From Oscillospiraceae bacterium (GTDB lineage Bacteria > Bacillota > Clostridia > Oscillospirales > Oscillospiraceae), in assembly GCA_017432615.1 (NCBI GenBank), contig JAFRIV010000039.1:1-64000 (forward strand): a stretch of DNA of 64,000 nt. Direction: 5' to 3'. Both the position numbers and the translations under genes were made by a program. Positions 61,255 through 64,000 of the stretch are shown piece by piece. Under the pieces are notes generated by a model, which saw only the letters and a list, made by a program, of their open reading frames with translations, had not been told where the DNA came from and searched no databases. How positions within the stretch are numbered: the first letter of the stretch is position 1; the number at the start of each line of letters is the position of its first letter.

Positions 61255-61961
61255 ACATTTTCGAACGTGAAATAGCTATCCGCGATTGTGACTGTGCATC
61301 CAACCGGCTGCTTCGGCCCTCCAGCCTCTTCTCCATGATCCAGGAGATTGCCATTGATCACAGTGAGGAAATCGGAGCAGGGCGTTCCGTTACCTTCGAC
61401 AGGGGTTTTCTCTGGGTGCTTGCCAGGCAAAAGGCAGAGATCGTGCGCCTGCCGGAATACGGCGAGCACGTCATATTTCAGACCTGGCCGGGCAGCACCA
61501 TGCATTTTCTTTTTCCCCGCTACTACCGGATGCTGGATCACAACGGCGAGAGTCTTCTCTCTGCAAGTTCTCTCTGGACACTGATCGATGCGAAAAAACG
61601 ATCCGTCATTTCTCCGCAAAAAGAGGGAATCGTTGTAACGGGAGAAACCACCGGCTATGAAATCGCTCTTCCGTCCGGAATTCGGAAATGCTTCGGAGAG
61701 GAAACCTGCACCTTGACGGTTCCTTACAGCTATACCGATATCAACGGGCATATGAACAATATTTTCTATCTGGACGTGGCAGAGAATATGATTCCGGAGA
61801 TGGCGGGTAAATTGGCATTAAAGGAGATCAGTGTGGAGTATTCTCACGAGATCCTCTGCGGCGAAACGATGACGGTCTCTCTGCACCGCTCCGATCAGGT
61901 CTGCACATTTTCGGGTGACGGAGAAAAGCACTACTTCTCCCTGCTGCTTCGCTATGAATAA
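61251..61961 (+). CDS. acyl-ACP thioesterase (FatA/FatB-type double hotdog)
   Basis: 236 residues, two hotdog repeats. First repeat RDCDCASNRLLRPSSLFSMIQEIA (about 10-33) and WVLARQKAEIVRLP; second repeat carries the active-site pattern SYTDINGHMNNIFYLD (about 160-175, Asn-His pair of the D-x-N-x-H-x-N motif). Releases a free acid from acyl-ACP. In a run with a ligase and ACP, it would close a load-process-release cycle. Overlaps the ACP stop by 4 bp. Confidence 0.88.
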   Translation: MNIFEREIAIRDCDCASNRLLRPSSLFSMIQEIAIDHSEEIGAGRSVTFDRGFLWVLARQKAEIVRLPEYGEHVIFQTWPGSTMHFLFPRYYRMLDHNGESLLSASSLWTLIDAKKRSVISPQKEGIVVTGETTGYEIALPSGIRKCFGEETCTLTVPYSYTDINGHMNNIFYLDVAENMIPEMAGKLALKEISVEYSHEILCGETMTVSLHRSDQVCTFSGDGEKHYFSLLLRYE

Positions 61962-62778
61962 GCTGAACTGTTTTGGCCGGCCAGCGGCAGTGCTTCTTAT
62001 TCTTATCCTGCTTTTGTCTCTTTCCTCTCCCGTTTATGCACTGCTCTCCGAAACGGAGTATAAGCTGATCTCTGACATGGTCTATTCCTACCGCACCCTG
62101 CCGGACGCTTCTCAGAAGCAGATCCGGCAGGATCTCGCCTCACTGAAAAGCATCAACCCTTCCCTGGGTAAAACATGGGAAGAATTAATGGAGTACTGGA
62201 TGTATGTTAACAATGATCTTGTGCTACATTATGATGTTTTACCCGATGGCCTCCCGGAGGATGATTCTCTCTGTATCACCGTGCTGGGATATCAGCTGCT
62301 GCCTAACGGTTCCATGGATGAAGAACTGATCGGCCGCTGTTCTGTAGCTCTGCGGTGTGCCGAACGTTATCCGAAGGCTTTTATCGCGGTAACCGGGGGC
62401 GGAACCGCAATGATGCATCCTGATCTCACCGAAGCAGGCCAGATGGCTGACTGGCTGATGGAGCACGGGATTTCGAAAGATCGGATCATTGTGGAAGATA
62501 ACTCTCAAACAACAGCAGAAAATGCACTTTTTACCTATCGACTGCTTAAGGAAATACCGCAGATCCGGGCAATAGCCATCGTCACCAGCGACTATCATGT
62601 CTCTCTCGGCTGTCTGCTGTTTCAGGAGCAGTTTCTTCTCTCCTCCTATGTGGAAGGAGAAAACAGGTTTTCCGTTTTTACCAATGCAGCTTTTCACCAG
62701 GAAAGCTTAATGTCCTTTACACCCCGCAACCAGGCTCTGGATGTCTGGATGCTGAGTGAAACAATTTTGAATTCATAA
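61954..62778 (+). CDS. exported DUF218 (YdcF/SanA-like) protein
   Basis: 274 residues from an ATG that overlaps the thioesterase stop by 8 bp. Signal peptide or anchor (PAAVLLILILLLSLSSPVYA). Helical stretch (about 28-85), then the DUF218 fold: ITVLGYQL (about 103), VTGGGTAMMHPDLTEAGQMADWL (split in evidence; about 145-167), RIIVEDNSQTTAENALF (about 174) and AIVTSDYHVSLG (about 208). DUF218 proteins act near the envelope and are linked to cell-wall or lipid carriers. Link to the rest of the operon is unclear. Confidence 0.82.
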   Translation: MNKLNCFGRPAAVLLILILLLSLSSPVYALLSETEYKLISDMVYSYRTLPDASQKQIRQDLASLKSINPSLGKTWEELMEYWMYVNNDLVLHYDVLPDGLPEDDSLCITVLGYQLLPNGSMDEELIGRCSVALRCAERYPKAFIAVTGGGTAMMHPDLTEAGQMADWLMEHGISKDRIIVEDNSQTTAENALFTYRLLKEIPQIRAIAIVTSDYHVSLGCLLFQEQFLLSSYVEGENRFSVFTNAAFHQESLMSFTPRNQALDVWMLSETILNS

Positions 62779-62782
62779 CGGC

Positions 62783-62830
62783 AAACAGCAATACAGCCCG
62801 GGCTCATTTCCGGGCTGTATTGCTGTTTTT
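62783..62830. terminator. bidirectional rho-independent terminator
   Basis: A 19-bp perfect stem (62783-62801 with 62810-62828, core CAGCAATACAGCCCGG) and an eight-base loop, then T-run. Ends the rightward ligase operon; also suits the leftward glyA. Confidence 0.95.
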
Positions 62831-62933
62831 GACGGCTGCGGATGTCTCATGGTTTTCTGCAGGGATCCTTCAGCCTTTGTATAACAGAGGAGGCAAACGC
62901 GGCGTCTTCCCTTTTCTTTGTCTTTGTTCTCTT

Positions 62934-64000
62934 TTACGCCAGATCCGGATAGAGCGGAAACCGTTCACAGAGTGCGAGTACTTCCTCCTTTGCGGCAGGG
63001 ACCGCATCTTCCCCGTGCTCGATCAGTTCGGCAATCAGGCGTGCGATGGTCTTCATCTCTTCCTCCTTCATGCCGCGCGTTGTAACTGCCGGCGTACCCA
63101 GGCGAACTCCGGAGGTAAGCCGGACGCCCTGCGTATCAAACGGAATGGTGTTTTTATTGGCTGTAATGTTGGCGGCATCCAGCAGATCCTGAACTTCCTT
63201 TCCGGTTCTGCCGCGGCTCATACAATCAGCCAGCATCAGGTGATTATCGGTACCCCCTGTCACAAGGCGGATCCCGTGTGACGTCAGGGAAGAAGCAAGC
63301 GTCTGTGCGTTGTCAATGATCTGCTGCTGATAGGCCCGGAAAGGAGGTTGAAGCGCTTCCCCGAAGGCGACCGCCTTTCCGGCAATCACATGCATCAGCG
63401 GGCCTCCCTGGGAACCGGGGAAAACAGCGGAATCGATTTTTTTCGCCAGCTCTTCCTTACAAAGGATCATGGCGCCGCGCGGACCGCGCAGCGTTTTATG
63501 GGTTGTAGTGGTAACCACATCCGCATACGGGACAGGAGAAGGATGAAGCCCTGCCGCAATCAGACCGGCAATATGTGCCATATCCACCATCAGGTATGCT
63601 CCGGCAGCATCGGCAATCTGCCGCATTTTTTCCCAGTCGATAAAACGCGGATAGGCACTTGCACCGGCAATGATGATAGCTGGTTTTTCCATTTCAGCGA
63701 TACGCAGTGCCTGTTCATAATCGATGCGCTCTGTTTCCGGCGATACGCCGTAAAACACCGAACGGAAGTATTTCCCGGAAATCGAGGCCTTTGATCCATG
63801 CGTCAGATGTCCGCCGTGGGAAAGATCGAGCCCCATGATGGTATCGCCCGGCTTTAACAGAGCCAGATATACCGCAACATTCGCCTGGGAACCTGAATGA
63901 GGCTGAACATTGACATGTTCCGCTCCGAAAAGTTTTTTTGCTCTCTCTCTTGCCAGTTCTTCTATCTCATCGACATACTGGCATCCGCCGTAATACCGGG
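62934..64000 (-). CDS. glyA: serine hydroxymethyltransferase, N-terminal part outside the window
   Basis: The leftward frame is open through base 64000, so the first ~60 residues lie beyond the window. Visible: [53 protein letters not shown], and the pyridoxal-phosphate lysine motif [16 protein letters not shown]. Interconverts serine and glycine with tetrahydrofolate. The conserved C-terminal region [16 protein letters not shown] is present; the protein ends normally. Confidence 0.96.
   Translation of the reverse strand, partial: RYYGGCQYVDEIEELARERAKKLFGAEHVNVQPHSGSQANVAVYLALLKPGDTIMGLDLSHGGHLTHGSKASISGKYFRSVFYGVSPETERIDYEQALRIAEMEKPAIIIAGASAYPRFIDWEKMRQIADAAGAYLMVDMAHIAGLIAAGLHPSPVPYADVVTTTTHKTLRGPRGAMILCKEELAKKIDSAVFPGSQGGPLMHVIAGKAVAFGEALQPPFRAYQQQIIDNAQTLASSLTSHGIRLVTGGTDNHLMLADCMSRGRTGKEVQDLLDAANITANKNTIPFDTQGVRLTSGVRLGTPAVTTRGMKEEEMKTIARLIAELIEHGEDAVPAAKEEVLALCERFPLYPDLA

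Noticed and set aside
61915-61953. Upstream start for the DUF218 protein
   Set aside because: It would add 13 polar residues before the signal peptide and lies deep in the thioesterase gene; the ATG at 61954 gives a clean signal peptide.

Overview
The window looks like chromosomal DNA of an anaerobic Bacillota of class Clostridia, probably a gut commensal. Pointers are strong AGGAGG-type ribosome sites, sigma-A promoters with 17-bp spacers, a single-chain pyruvate:ferredoxin oxidoreductase, a radical-type 2-hydroxyacyl-CoA dehydratase pair, Opp-type transporters, Feo iron uptake, and many Fe-S and flavin enzymes. I see no rRNA, tRNA or CRISPR. The only stable RNA gene found is a tmRNA. I cannot name a genus from sequence alone. 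All family assignments were made by reading motifs, without a database search.

Layout. 1-4.1 kb: tail of a REP-associated (RAYT-like) transposase, then a five-gene leftward operon of three hydrolase-type enzymes and two related membrane proteins, bracketed by REP-like hairpin repeats. 4.1-7.7 kb: pyruvate:ferredoxin oxidoreductase. 7.8-12.4 kb: an ABC uptake operon whose permease is fused to a winged helix and a LicC/PntC-like cytidylyltransferase. 12.6-14.2 kb: a beta-CASP metallo-hydrolase. 14.4-20.2 kb: oppBCDFA. 20.2-20.7 kb: an AT-rich spacer with 42-bp tandem repeats and a promoter that seems to give a leaderless mRNA. 20.7-25.1 kb: two sugar-type permeases joined to MacA-like and truncated MacB-like proteins. 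25.1-26.3 kb: split threonine/serine exporter. 26.4-29.8 kb: feoA-feoA-feoB-FeoB-associated/HMA operon behind a palindromic operator.

29.8-31.5 kb: L,D-transpeptidase-like protein, an RsbW-like kinase and a small protein. 31.5-32.7 kb: a gene-poor stretch of repeats and remnants. 32.8-34.2 kb: ssrA, a cyclophilin and smpB, so the trans-translation parts are clustered. 34.4-46.1 kb: housekeeping and envelope genes (RlmI-like methyltransferase, PepV-like dipeptidase, small export protein, GtrII-like glucosyltransferase, ChbG-like deacetylase, GlgA, KTSC protein, GuaB, DUF937 protein, a membrane protein).

46.2-62.8 kb is the most interesting part. A leftward run of nine genes encodes a fatty-acid-isomerase-like flavoprotein, a phytoene-desaturase/RetSat-like flavoprotein, a ferredoxin reductase with a C-terminal 2Fe-2S domain, two giant Fe-S/FAD/NAD(P) oxidoreductases, a HypA-like protein, two 2-hydroxyacyl-CoA dehydratase-family subunits and a small membrane protein. 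Divergent from it, a tight four-gene operon encodes an acyl-AMP ligase, an acyl carrier protein, an acyl-ACP thioesterase and a DUF218 protein. Together they read as a system that activates unsaturated fatty acids (or similar acyl chains), moves or reduces their double bonds with NAD(P)H-derived electrons, and releases the product. That reading is inference. The window ends inside glyA (serine hydroxymethyltransferase).
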